From JBBEAM01 sp040882845 (lineage in GTDB: Bacteria; Pseudomonadota; Alphaproteobacteria; Kiloniellales; DSM-21159): DNA of 64,000 nucleotides. Within the stretch, counting starts at the first letter, position 1, and every line of letters starts with the position of its first letter. This document shows, in pieces, positions 13,545-21,223 of this stretch. The notes below the pieces were generated by a model. The model saw only the letters and a program-made list of their open reading frames with translations, was not told the origin of the DNA and ran no database searches. The translations under genes and the position numbers were made by a program. The DNA lies in NCBI GenBank assembly GCA_040882845.1, contig JBBEAM010000016.1, positions 1 to 64,000 of the forward strand. Reading direction: 5' to 3'.

Positions 13545-13588
13545 GTCTGTTGCTATAGCGCAACAGACACGAGCTAAATCTATATAAT
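13545..13588 (+). promoter_or_regulatory. Probable porin promoter with 24-bp palindrome
   Basis: GTCTGTTGC (13545-13553) and GCAACAGAC (13560-13568) form a perfect inverted repeat with a 6-nt spacer. A TATAAT hexamer follows at 13583-13588, about 117 bp before the porin ATG. The palindrome covers the place where the -35 element would lie, so it may be an operator; a recognisable -35 hexamer is absent, which would fit an activator-dependent promoter. Confidence 0.4.
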
Positions 13589-13704
13589 TGTTTGAGTTTT
13601 TCTTGCGCTCCCTCACCCGATGTTGGAGGTTCCGGCCCAGCGGTGACCTGCGTTGCGCGCGCGTGGGCACCTTGGCAAACAGCTCTTTTTTTGGGGAGTC
13701 TTGA

Positions 13705-14841
13705 ATGAAAAAGTTACTTTTGGGGACGACGGCGCTCGCAGCTGCCGGCCTCGCCGCCGGTCCCGCCCTGGCGCAAGAATACGGCCAGATCAATCTCTCG
13801 GTCGGCGGTTACTACCAGAACTTCGTCAGCTTCGTAGATCAGGACGACAGTCCCGACCTCGGCCGCGAATTCAATCCGGTGAACGTGCGTCACGAGGGCG
13901 AAATTCACTTCAAGGGTGAGACGACCCTGGACAACGGCCTTGTGGTCGGCTTCCAGGCGCAGCTCGAGGCGATCACCCAGGGCGACCAGATGGACGAGAC
14001 CTACCTGTACTTCTCGGGCAGCTGGGGCCGCCTGGTGATGGGCTCGGAGAACTCGGCGCCCTACCTGATGGCCTATGCCGCGCCCTACGCCGGCCTCGGC
14101 GTCAACTCGCCGAACTTCTATATGTTTTCGCCGGCAGTGACCTTCGCGGCGACCTCGGGTTATCTCAACACCGCTTCCGACGCCAACAAGATCACCTACT
14201 TCACCCCGCGTTTCGGCGGCTTCCAGCTCGGCGTGTCCTACACCCCGAACGTGGACTCCGTGGGCGGCAACCGTCAGACCTTCGGTCTCAACACCGACGA
14301 GGATGTGGCCGATTACAACCATGTGTTCGGCGCGGGCGTGAACTTCGTCGAGAGCTTCAACGCAGTCGACATCGCGGTCTTCGCCGGCGCCGAGTGGGCT
14401 AACCTCGAGGAAGACGGCGGCTTTGGCGCCTATATCGACGATCTGGAATCCTACCAGGGCGGCATCAACGTCGGCTTCGGCGGCTTCACGGTCGGCGGCT
14501 CGCTGCGCTACAGCAATGCCGTCGGCGGTCTCGGCGCCATCCTGCCAATCAGCTTTGCGGCAAGCGACGAAGTCGACAATTGGTTCTGGGATGCCGGCGC
14601 GACCTACTCCACCGGCGCGGTGACGGTTGGTCTGACCTATAGCCAATCCAGACTGGACATCGACGACCTCGATGCCGATCAGACGCGTCATATGGTCGAG
14701 GCGGGTGTCTCCTATGCCCTCTCGCCCGGGGTGACCCTCACCGGGGCGCTGCAGTACATGCACGACGATATCGATTCGCCGATCGGCGACCTGAAGACCG
14801 AGGGCTACGGCGGCACGGTCGGGACCAAGCTGTCCTTCTAA
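13705..14841 (+). CDS. Outer-membrane porin (16-stranded, alphaproteobacterial type)
   Basis: A 378-aa general porin. Residues 1-23 are a signal peptide (MKKLLLGTTALAAAGLAAG, cleavage after ALA before QEYG). The mature part alternates aromatic and polar residues in beta-strand fashion, with porin landmarks such as GYYQNFVSFVDQ, FQAQLEAITQGDQMDETYLY and FSGSWGRLVMGSENSAPYLM. It ends in the outer-membrane insertion signature KLSF with a C-terminal Phe. GGGGAG lies 7 nt before the ATG. It is transcribed on its own after the RNA candidate's terminator. Confidence 0.92.
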   Translation: MKKLLLGTTALAAAGLAAGPALAQEYGQINLSVGGYYQNFVSFVDQDDSPDLGREFNPVNVRHEGEIHFKGETTLDNGLVVGFQAQLEAITQGDQMDETYLYFSGSWGRLVMGSENSAPYLMAYAAPYAGLGVNSPNFYMFSPAVTFAATSGYLNTASDANKITYFTPRFGGFQLGVSYTPNVDSVGGNRQTFGLNTDEDVADYNHVFGAGVNFVESFNAVDIAVFAGAEWANLEEDGGFGAYIDDLESYQGGINVGFGGFTVGGSLRYSNAVGGLGAILPISFAASDEVDNWFWDAGATYSTGAVTVGLTYSQSRLDIDDLDADQTRHMVEAGVSYALSPGVTLTGALQYMHDDIDSPIGDLKTEGYGGTVGTKLSF

Positions 14842-14867
14842 CCGCCGGAAGGAACGACAGGTAAGTT

Positions 14868-14919
14868 TGGAGCAAGATCCACGCAGTATAGATCGTCGAT
14901 CTACTGCGATCTTGCTCCA
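14868..14919. repeat. 52-bp long inverted repeat after the porin gene
   Basis: TGGAGCAAGATC (14868-14879) is the exact complement of GATCTTGCTCCA (14908-14919). Inside it, CAGTATAGATC and GATCTACTG continue the pairing with a small bulge around a GTC loop. There is no T-tract after it, so it is not a canonical terminator; it could be a REP-like intergenic element or a Rho-resistant 3' stabiliser of the porin mRNA. Only one copy was noticed in this window. Confidence 0.5.
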
Positions 14920-14967
14920 GAGCCTGATCGGATCGCACCGAAGCAGTGGGGTCCGTGAAATCAGTCT

Positions 14968-15147
14968 CTAAGATATTGCATGTGAGGCTTCGCGAGGGCC
15001 TGCGCCCTGCGTATCCACCTGAGGCGTCAGGGTTTGCCGCAAACTTTGTTCGCTGACGCCGTCCCGGCGCATCAGCAGCCGCACGATCGGGTCTTGCAGG
15101 ATGTCGTCGATCGAAGGCTCGTTCCGAAGCCAGTTCTTGCCGTCCAA
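14968..15147 (-). CDS. Small 59-aa protein, TTG start
   Basis: An open frame with a TTG start at 15147-15145, preceded by a strong AGGAGGG site 5 nt away, and a TAG stop at 14970-14968. The protein begins MDGKNWLRNEPSIDDILQDP and continues IVRLLMRRDGVSEQSLRQTL, then a less ordered tail ending SHAIS. The D-I-L-x-D-P-I-V-R-L-x-M-x-R-D-G-V core looks like a conserved small-protein motif rather than random sequence. I do not know its function. It follows msrP on the same strand with a gap of about 180 bp. Confidence 0.65.
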   Translation of the reverse strand: MDGKNWLRNEPSIDDILQDPIVRLLMRRDGVSEQSLRQTLTPQVDTQGAGPREASHAIS

Positions 15148-15328
15148 GGGACCCTCCTATAGCCGCAACGCCCCCCGACGCTCACTTTAATATAAGGCGC
15201 CTTGATGACGTTCCGCAGAGCGTGTCGGTGACCAATAAATGACCTTGGCGGGATTGGTCCGAGCCTGACGGAAAAGGGGCGGAAGCTGTTGCTCCGCATT
15301 TTTTTGCGCGCTGCGTCTGGACAGCCGC

Positions 15329-16309
15329 CTACATGAACAGGCGGTCGTTGTCCTGCATGTCCTTGTAGAGCTCGGCGACGTACTCTTCGTAGCCGTTGTA
15401 GAGCTGGGTCGGCACCCGCTCGTCGGTGCCGAGCACGCGCTCGCTCGCCTGGCTCCAGCGCGGATGGTCCACCTCGGGGTTGACGTTGGCCCAGAAGCCG
15501 TACTCGTTGGCGGCGATTTCCTCCCAGAAGGACAGCGGCTGCTGGTCGGTGAACTCGAAGCGCACCAGGCCCTTGGCCGACTTGAAGCCATACTTCCAGG
15601 GCAGAACCAGCCGCAGCGGCGCGCCGTTTTGCTTCGGCATCGGCTTGCCGTAGGCGCCGGTGCCCAGGAAGGCGAGGTCGTTCATCGCCTCCGCCATGCT
15701 CACGCCTTCGATATAGGGCCAGGGATACCAGGAGGCGCGCTGGCCGCTGGCCACGTCGGAATCCTCGAAGGACACGGTCTTGATGTACTTGGCGCCAGAG
15801 GTCGGCTTGGCGAGCTCGACCAGGGGGCGCATGGCGAAGCCCGACCAGGGCACGGTGATCGACCAGGCCTCGACGCAGCGGTGCCGGTAGAGGCGCTCCT
15901 CCAGCGGCATCTTGGCCAGCAGCTCGTCGATACCGATCTCGAACTCCTGCTCGACCATACCGGCGATCTGCACCGTCCAGGGCCGGATCGGCAGCTCCTG
16001 GGCGTCGCGCCAGATATTCTTGGAGGAGCCGAACTCGTAGTAGTTGTTGTAGGTGGTGACGATCTCCTCGTCGGTCAGCTCGCGGTCGAGCTTGTAAGTC
16101 AGGTTGCGCTCCACCGGATAGAGGCTCGCTGAGGGATCGCTCGACTCGCCCTCCGCGGCGCGGGCCAGACGGCCGAGCCCGCCGGCACCGGCCAGCAGGA
16201 TCGGCCCTGCCGCCGCGGCCTTGAGGATGCGGCGGCGGTCGCGGAAGATCGCTTCCGGCGTCGCCGCGCTTTCCGGCAGTTCCCAACCGCGTTTGATCTT
16301 GATCAGCAT
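15329..16309 (-). CDS. msrP: Protein-methionine-sulfoxide reductase catalytic subunit MsrP
   Basis: Periplasmic molybdopterin enzyme (YedY family) that repairs oxidised methionines in envelope proteins. The 326-aa protein has a Tat signal with DRRRILK at residues 24-30 and a hydrophobic run after it. The molybdenum ligand is Cys145 in RHRCVEAWS, and the sulfite-oxidase fold signatures VPWSGFAMRPL and YIKTVSFEDSD are present. Normally the haem membrane partner MsrQ is encoded next to it; none is seen on either side. The window does encode MobB, MoeA, MoaD and MoaE for its cofactor. Confidence 0.95.
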   Translation of the reverse strand: MLIKIKRGWELPESAATPEAIFRDRRRILKAAAAGPILLAGAGGLGRLARAAEGESSDPSASLYPVERNLTYKLDRELTDEEIVTTYNNYYEFGSSKNIWRDAQELPIRPWTVQIAGMVEQEFEIGIDELLAKMPLEERLYRHRCVEAWSITVPWSGFAMRPLVELAKPTSGAKYIKTVSFEDSDVASGQRASWYPWPYIEGVSMAEAMNDLAFLGTGAYGKPMPKQNGAPLRLVLPWKYGFKSAKGLVRFEFTDQQPLSFWEEIAANEYGFWANVNPEVDHPRWSQASERVLGTDERVPTQLYNGYEEYVAELYKDMQDNDRLFM

Positions 16310-16455
16310 CGCTGGCTCTCCTCACACAGGCTCTGTCTTGCACTCCCCTTGGATATAGCCCGCGGAATGATCAAGCACAGTTCAAGCTTCCGAGAGGTTG
16401 CGGTTGAATTCCCAGAGGATTCCTCACGCATCGGCCACACGCCGCGCGTCACGCC

Positions 16456-16743
16456 TCAGTGATCCGCGATTTCGCCGTCGCTGTAGAGGAACTCCTTGAG
16501 ATGCCCGGCGAAGTCCTCGTTGTTGCGCCGCAGCCACTCGAGCACCATCGCCGCGTGCTCCATCTCCTCGCGCATGTTGTGCAGCAGGATCGCCTTCAGC
16601 GCCTCATCCTCGCAGTCGTCGGCGCGCTGCCGGTACCAGTCCACGGCCTCCATCTCCTCGATCAGGGAGACGATGGCATGGTGCATCGACAGGGTTTCCT
16701 TCGTCAGGTTTTCGCGCGGGGCGTGCAGACCTTCACTCGACAC
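16456..16743 (-). CDS. EncFtn-type ferritin-like protein without encapsulin-targeting tail
   Basis: A 95-aa two-helix ferritin-like protein of the encapsulated-ferritin family. The metal-site residues known from the Rhodospirillum rubrum protein are all visible: Glu29, Glu30 and Glu32 with Trp36 and Tyr37 in EEMEAVDWY, and Glu60 and His63 in REEMEHAAM. Family members form annular decamers that oxidise iron at subunit interfaces. Most carry a C-terminal targeting peptide and sit beside an encapsulin gene; this one stops at DGEIADH and its neighbours are msrP and an EF-G-like gene. A free-standing ferroxidase is my inference. Confidence 0.88.
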   Translation of the reverse strand: MSSEGLHAPRENLTKETLSMHHAIVSLIEEMEAVDWYRQRADDCEDEALKAILLHNMREEMEHAAMVLEWLRRNNEDFAGHLKEFLYSDGEIADH

Positions 16744-16867
16744 GTTATGTCCTCCAGATCGATCTCGGTTTTGTTTCGCGCGGCGCAGGCCGCGCGGCCG
16801 CGACCAGTCTAGCGCGCAGCGGCGCTACGGCAAGGCTGGCCTTGGCGATTCTTGTAAGCTTTTGCGG

Positions 16868-18904
16868 CTACTGCGCGGCCTGCTGCTGCGCCTCGGCGAT
16901 GATTCGCTCGGCCAGCTTGCCGGTCAGCTCTTGCAGCCGATCGTACTCGGCGACGAAGCTGCCGACCCCCAGGGTCAGGGAGCGGATCTCGACGATCAGG
17001 TCGGACAGTTCCGCCTGGGGCAGGGTGCAGTGCAGCTCGTCCCAGCCCTCCCAGTCCGGCTTGGCCTCGAAACCGAGGATCTGGCCGCGCCGTCCGCTGA
17101 TCAGCCCGTGGATGCCCGAGGTGAAATCGCCGGGTACGGAGATCGTCACTTTGAAGATCGGCTCCAGCAGGATCGGCCCGCAGTTGGGCATGCCCTCGGC
17201 CATCGCCTGGCGGCCCGCGGTCTTGAAAGCCTGGTCCGAGGAATCCACCGCGTGGAACTGCCCATCGAACAGCTTGGCCGCGACATCGACCACCGGAAAG
17301 CCCAGCGGGCCGCGCGTCAGGTACTCCTTGATGCCAGTTTCCACCGAGGGGATGTACTGCTTCGGGATCGCGCCGCCGACAATGGAGTTGGTGAATTCGA
17401 AACCGCTGCCGCGCGGCCGCGGCTTGATCTCCACCTGGACATCGCCGAACTGGCCGTGGCCGCCCGACTGTTTCTTGTGCCTGGCATGCTGCTGCACCGA
17501 CTTGGTGATGGTTTCCTTGTAGGCGGTGCGCGGCGGCGACAGGGTCACCTCGACATTGAAGCGCGACTTGAGGCGCTCGGCGGCCAGCTTGAGGTGGATC
17601 TCGCCCTGCCCCCAGAGCAGCAGCTGGTGGGTATCGGAGTCCTGCCGCATGGAGATCGAGGGGTCCTCGTCGGTCAGCTTGGAAATCGAGGTGGTCAGCT
17701 TGACCTCGTCCTGGCGGTTCTTCGGCTCGGCGGCCAGGGCGTAGACCGGCTTGAGGGTCTCGGGCCAGAGCAGGCCGCCGCGATCCTGCGGCCCCTTGTC
17801 GGTGAGGATCTGGCCGGTATGGGCGGCTTCCAGCCGGCTGAAGCCGACCAGATCTCCGGCCTCGGCCTTGTCGAGCGGTGCGAATTCGCCGCCCAGCATG
17901 CGGTTGATGCCGGAGAGACGGTCCTCGCCCAGCACGGTGTTGTCCTTGATCGCGCCGCGCCAGACCCGGGCGACGCTGAGCTTGCCGCTATGCGCCTGGT
18001 AGAGCGTCTTGACGATCGAGGCGACGAAGCCGGATCCCTCCGGAACGCCGAGGCGCGCGGCGGTCTGCTCCGGGCCGGGCGCGTCGTGGCGGAGCGCCTT
18101 GAACAGCCGCTGAATGCCGTTGCCCTGCTCCGCCGAGCCGAGCAGCACCGGCACGATCAGGTCGTCCGCCAGGTCCCTGGTAAAGTGCTCGAAAATCTCG
18201 TCCGCTGGCGGGGTCTTATCCTCGAGCAGCTGCTCGAGCAGCGCATCGTCGAAATCGGCCAGGGACTCCAGCATCTCCTGCCGGGCTTCGCCCTCGCGGT
18301 CCTTGACCGCTTCCGGCATTTCGATCAGGTCGGAAGGCTGGTTTTCCTTAAAGCGGTAGGCGCGTTCGCTGGCCAGGTCGACGAAACCGGTAACCTCTTC
18401 GCCGTCGCGGATCGGCACTTGGCGCAGCACCAGCGGCCGGGAGGAGACCGCCTGCAGCGCCTCCAGCAGGTCGCGCACCCGGACCTGGGTTTTGTCCATC
18501 TTGTTGATGAACAGGATATGCGGGATCTGGAAGTCGTCGAGAAACTTGAAGATCGGCGCCAGGGTGACTGCCCGCTCGGGCTCCGGCTCGGCGACGATCA
18601 CCGCGACGTCGGCGGCCATCAGGGCGTTGCGCGCGTCCTGCATCAGCTCGACCGAGCCGGGACAGTCGATGAAGGACCAGCGCTCGCCCAGGTACTCCGC
18701 CGATGCGAAGTTGGGCTCGATGCTCATCTGCCGCGCGCGCGCCTCTGGCGCGGAATCGCCGACGGTGTTGCCTTCGGAGATCGAGCCCTTGCGGTGGGTG
18801 GCGCCGCAGTGATGCAGCAGAGCTTCGAGTAGGGTGGTTTTGCCGCTGGTGTAGGGGCCGACGAGCACCGCACAGCGAGGTGCGTGAGCCGTTTCGCTGG
18901 ACAT
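16868..18904 (-). CDS. EF-G-like translational GTPase paralogue
   Basis: A 678-aa protein with full EF-G domain order. P-loop GPYTSGKT is at residues 16-23, DCPGS at 80-84 replaces the usual DTPGH, NKMD is at 134-137, then domains II-V including the domain IV segment KQSGGHGQFGDVQVEIKP. The switch II histidine that activates water in translational GTPases is Ser84 here. This is the sequence class annotated as elongation factor G-like or EF-G2, distinct from fusA, which is not in this window. It may act in recycling, stress or an unknown step. Confidence 0.9.
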   Translation of the reverse strand: MSSETAHAPRCAVLVGPYTSGKTTLLEALLHHCGATHRKGSISEGNTVGDSAPEARARQMSIEPNFASAEYLGERWSFIDCPGSVELMQDARNALMAADVAVIVAEPEPERAVTLAPIFKFLDDFQIPHILFINKMDKTQVRVRDLLEALQAVSSRPLVLRQVPIRDGEEVTGFVDLASERAYRFKENQPSDLIEMPEAVKDREGEARQEMLESLADFDDALLEQLLEDKTPPADEIFEHFTRDLADDLIVPVLLGSAEQGNGIQRLFKALRHDAPGPEQTAARLGVPEGSGFVASIVKTLYQAHSGKLSVARVWRGAIKDNTVLGEDRLSGINRMLGGEFAPLDKAEAGDLVGFSRLEAAHTGQILTDKGPQDRGGLLWPETLKPVYALAAEPKNRQDEVKLTTSISKLTDEDPSISMRQDSDTHQLLLWGQGEIHLKLAAERLKSRFNVEVTLSPPRTAYKETITKSVQQHARHKKQSGGHGQFGDVQVEIKPRPRGSGFEFTNSIVGGAIPKQYIPSVETGIKEYLTRGPLGFPVVDVAAKLFDGQFHAVDSSDQAFKTAGRQAMAEGMPNCGPILLEPIFKVTISVPGDFTSGIHGLISGRRGQILGFEAKPDWEGWDELHCTLPQAELSDLIVEIRSLTLGVGSFVAEYDRLQELTGKLAERIIAEAQQQAAQ

Positions 18905-19034
18905 GGCTTCCTCCCTGCAATCTCGACTGCCGCGGGTCTCGTTGCGCGGACCGGCGTGCCGCCAGGGAAGTCATGCTCTCAGGAAGGCGGGGGCGGAGGC
19001 AACAGGAATCCTGGCAAAGCCACGTGTACGGCCC

Positions 19035-19826
19035 TCAGCCAAGCCCGCTGTCGAGCAGCAGCATGGCGGCGAAACCGACGATCAGCGCCGCCGTGGCGCG
19101 GTTCTCGTGACCGGCTCTGTGGGTTTCGGGGATCATTTCGCCGCCGACCACGGTGATCATGGCGCCGGCGGAGACCGCCAGGGCCCAGGGCAGCAGCGCC
19201 GCGGACAGGCCGACCGCCGCGGCGCCGAGCAGGCCGCCGATCGGTTCGACCAGGCCGGTCAGGGCGGAGAGCCCGAAGGCCGGCCAAAGGCCATAGCCGA
19301 GCGCATAGAGAGCGATCGCCGCGATCAGCCCTTCCGGGATGTTCTGCGCCAGAATGCCGAGGGTCAGGGCCAGGCCCTTGCCGGTATCCTCCTGCACCGC
19401 GCCGACGCCGACCGCGAGTCCCTCGGGAAAGTTATGCAGGGTGATCGCCAGGACGAACAGCCAGAGGCGTTTGATGGTGACGCTGTCCAGACCCTCGCGG
19501 CCCTTGAGGAAGTGCTGATGGGGTAGTGCGCGGTGCGCCAGCGCGAAGAGCCCGGCGCCGAGCAGCAGGCCGAGCGCCGCGACCGCGCCGCCTGAGAAGG
19601 CGGTGCCGCGGGCGCTGGCTTCCTCCATCGCCGGCAGCAGCAAGGAAAAGATCGCCGCGGCCAGCATCACCCCGGCCGCCCCGGCCATCAGGACCGCCTC
19701 GGTGCGCGGCGCCATGCGCCGCAGGAAGAGAATGCCGGCGGCGCCGACCGCCGTACCAAGGCCGGCGATCAGGCTGGCGAGCGTCCCGGTCCATACCGGA
19801 CCGAGCGCAAGACTGAGTTCCGGCAC
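19035..19826 (-). CDS. ZIP family metal transporter
   Basis: A 263-aa inner-membrane protein with about eight hydrophobic segments. The metal-binding helices carry TLHNFPEGLAVGVGA and AQNIPEGLIAAIAL, the two ZIP signatures, so transport of Zn2+, Fe2+ or Mn2+ is expected. It starts 33 bp after the dps stop on the same strand, and a dps-ZIP transcript under the iron-type box upstream of dps is plausible. A gap of about 130 bp separates it from the EF-G-like gene. Confidence 0.92.
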   Translation of the reverse strand: MPELSLALGPVWTGTLASLIAGLGTAVGAAGILFLRRMAPRTEAVLMAGAAGVMLAAAIFSLLLPAMEEASARGTAFSGGAVAALGLLLGAGLFALAHRALPHQHFLKGREGLDSVTIKRLWLFVLAITLHNFPEGLAVGVGAVQEDTGKGLALTLGILAQNIPEGLIAAIALYALGYGLWPAFGLSALTGLVEPIGGLLGAAAVGLSAALLPWALAVSAGAMITVVGGEMIPETHRAGHENRATAALIVGFAAMLLLDSGLG

Positions 19827-19859
19827 GGCGTCCCCTCCTGCAGCCTGTCGGCGCCGAGC

Positions 19860-20327
19860 TTAGCCCGCCAGGGAACGCAGCATCCAGGCGGTCTTTTCGT
19901 GCACCGTCATGCGGTCGGTCAAGAGACCGAGGGTGACCTCGTCCTCGGCCTCCTGGGCCGGATGCAGGACCGTGCGCGCGGTGCGCACCACGGCCTCGTG
20001 GTCCTCGGCGAGCTGGCGCACCATCTCGTCGGCCTTGGGGACCAGTTCGGTTTCCTCCAGCGAAGTCAGCTTGGCGAAGGCCTTGTAGCTGCCCGGCGCG
20101 TGCTGACCGAGTGCGCGGATCCGCTCGGCGATATCGTCGACCGCATTCCACAGCTCGGTGTACTGCTCCTCGAACATCGTGTGCAGGGTCTGGAACTGCG
20201 GACCGGTGACGTTCCAGTGGAAGTTGTGGGTCTTGAGATAGAGCGTGTAGCTGTCGGCCATAACCCGCTTCAGGCCCTCTGCGACGGCTTCGCGATCGGC
20301 TTCTCCGATTCCAACATTGGGTTGCAT
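19860..20327 (-). CDS. dps: Dps family DNA-protection/ferritin protein
   Basis: A 155-aa four-helix protein that forms dodecamers, oxidises Fe2+ with peroxide and shields DNA. The ferroxidase residues are in THNFHWNVTGPQF (His and Trp of helix A) and the paired FEEQYTELWNAVDDIAERIR helix (Glu, Asp, Glu). A perfect 17-bp palindrome of the iron-control-element type lies 88 bp upstream of the ATG, suggesting control by a Fur-superfamily regulator such as Irr or PerR. The ZIP gene follows closely. Confidence 0.96.
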   Translation of the reverse strand: MQPNVGIGEADREAVAEGLKRVMADSYTLYLKTHNFHWNVTGPQFQTLHTMFEEQYTELWNAVDDIAERIRALGQHAPGSYKAFAKLTSLEETELVPKADEMVRQLAEDHEAVVRTARTVLHPAQEAEDEVTLGLLTDRMTVHEKTAWMLRSLAG

Positions 20328-20414
20328 TCTATTCCTCGATGCAAATTCGATTGGCCCGCTGATCTGCGGCGCATGGACAGGAAATAGGTTCCCGGGAGGC
20401 TGCTTGCAATAACT

Positions 20415-20431
20415 TTTAGAATAATTCTAAA
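20415..20431. promoter_or_regulatory. Irr/PerR-type operator upstream of dps
   Basis: TTTAGAATAATTCTAAA is a perfect palindrome (TTTAGAA-N3-TTCTAAA). It equals the published iron control element consensus of Irr and also resembles the 7-1-7 PerR box. It starts directly next to the stop of the upstream hydratase gene and 88 bp before the dps ATG. A near-identical site occurs at ahpC (27380). Confidence 0.75.
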
Positions 20432-21223
20432 CTACGGACAAAAGCGGACGCTGACCCGGCCCAGGGCGCCGAAATCGGCCGAGGCCTCGTCCGCCGGGCC
20501 AATTTCCAAAAACGGCGTGACGACCCCGGTGGTGACGATTTCCCCGGCGGCCATGCCGCGCCCCATGGCGACCTGGTGATTGATCATCCAGGTCAGCGCC
20601 GTCAGCGGCCCGCCTAGCGCGCTGCGGCCGAAGCCCTCGCCCTTCTCCTCGCCGTTGATCTCGAGCTGCACCCGGTGGTTGGCAAGGTCGTAGCCCTGCC
20701 AGTTCTCGACCGGCGGCCCCATGATCTGGGCGCCGTGCACGCCGTTATCGGCGATCAGCGGCAGTCCGCCGGCCTGCTTCCAGCCGGCGCCGTAGGCCGA
20801 GGTCACCAGCTCGATCGCCGGATGCAGGCTGGCCACGCCCTCGGCCACCTCGGCTTCCTTGTAAAGCTGCCCCTGGATCGGGAAGTCCCGGCCCAGGGTA
20901 AAGGCGAACTCCGGCTCGACCAGGCGGAAGGTGAAACCGGCGCTGCTCAGCTCGGCCGGGCTGTCGTAGGTGGTGTCGGCGAAGAGCCGCCCGGAAAACG
21001 GCCCCTTCACGCCCAGGAACTCCTGGGCCGCCTGACTGCTAGCGCCGATCTTGAAGCCGACGACGACGCCGCCGCCGCGCTCCCTCCGCTCGGTCGCGTA
21101 GGTCTGCTGGATGCGGTAGGCCAGTCCCGGGTCGCGTAGCGCCTCGGGCTCGACCGGCCGGTTGTCGCGGCGGGCGTCGAGCAGGCGGCGGGCGCTTTCC
21201 AGCGGGTTTTCCTTGTCAGCCAT
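20432..21223 (-). CDS. 2-keto-4-pentenoate hydratase / fumarylacetoacetase family protein
   Basis: A 263-aa protein of the MhpD-like hydratase family, acting on 2-hydroxy-dienoates or related oxo acids from aromatic or amino acid breakdown. Features are YRIQQTYATERR, VVGFKIGASSQAAQ, the metal-binding acidic pair in LVEPEFAFTLG, PAIELVTSAY and the late segment AAGEIVTTGVVTPFLEIGP. It overlaps the ketopantoate reductase-like gene by 8 bp, so the two are translationally coupled. The substrate cannot be read from the sequence. Confidence 0.85.
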   Translation of the reverse strand: MADKENPLESARRLLDARRDNRPVEPEALRDPGLAYRIQQTYATERRERGGGVVVGFKIGASSQAAQEFLGVKGPFSGRLFADTTYDSPAELSSAGFTFRLVEPEFAFTLGRDFPIQGQLYKEAEVAEGVASLHPAIELVTSAYGAGWKQAGGLPLIADNGVHGAQIMGPPVENWQGYDLANHRVQLEINGEEKGEGFGRSALGGPLTALTWMINHQVAMGRGMAAGEIVTTGVVTPFLEIGPADEASADFGALGRVSVRFCP

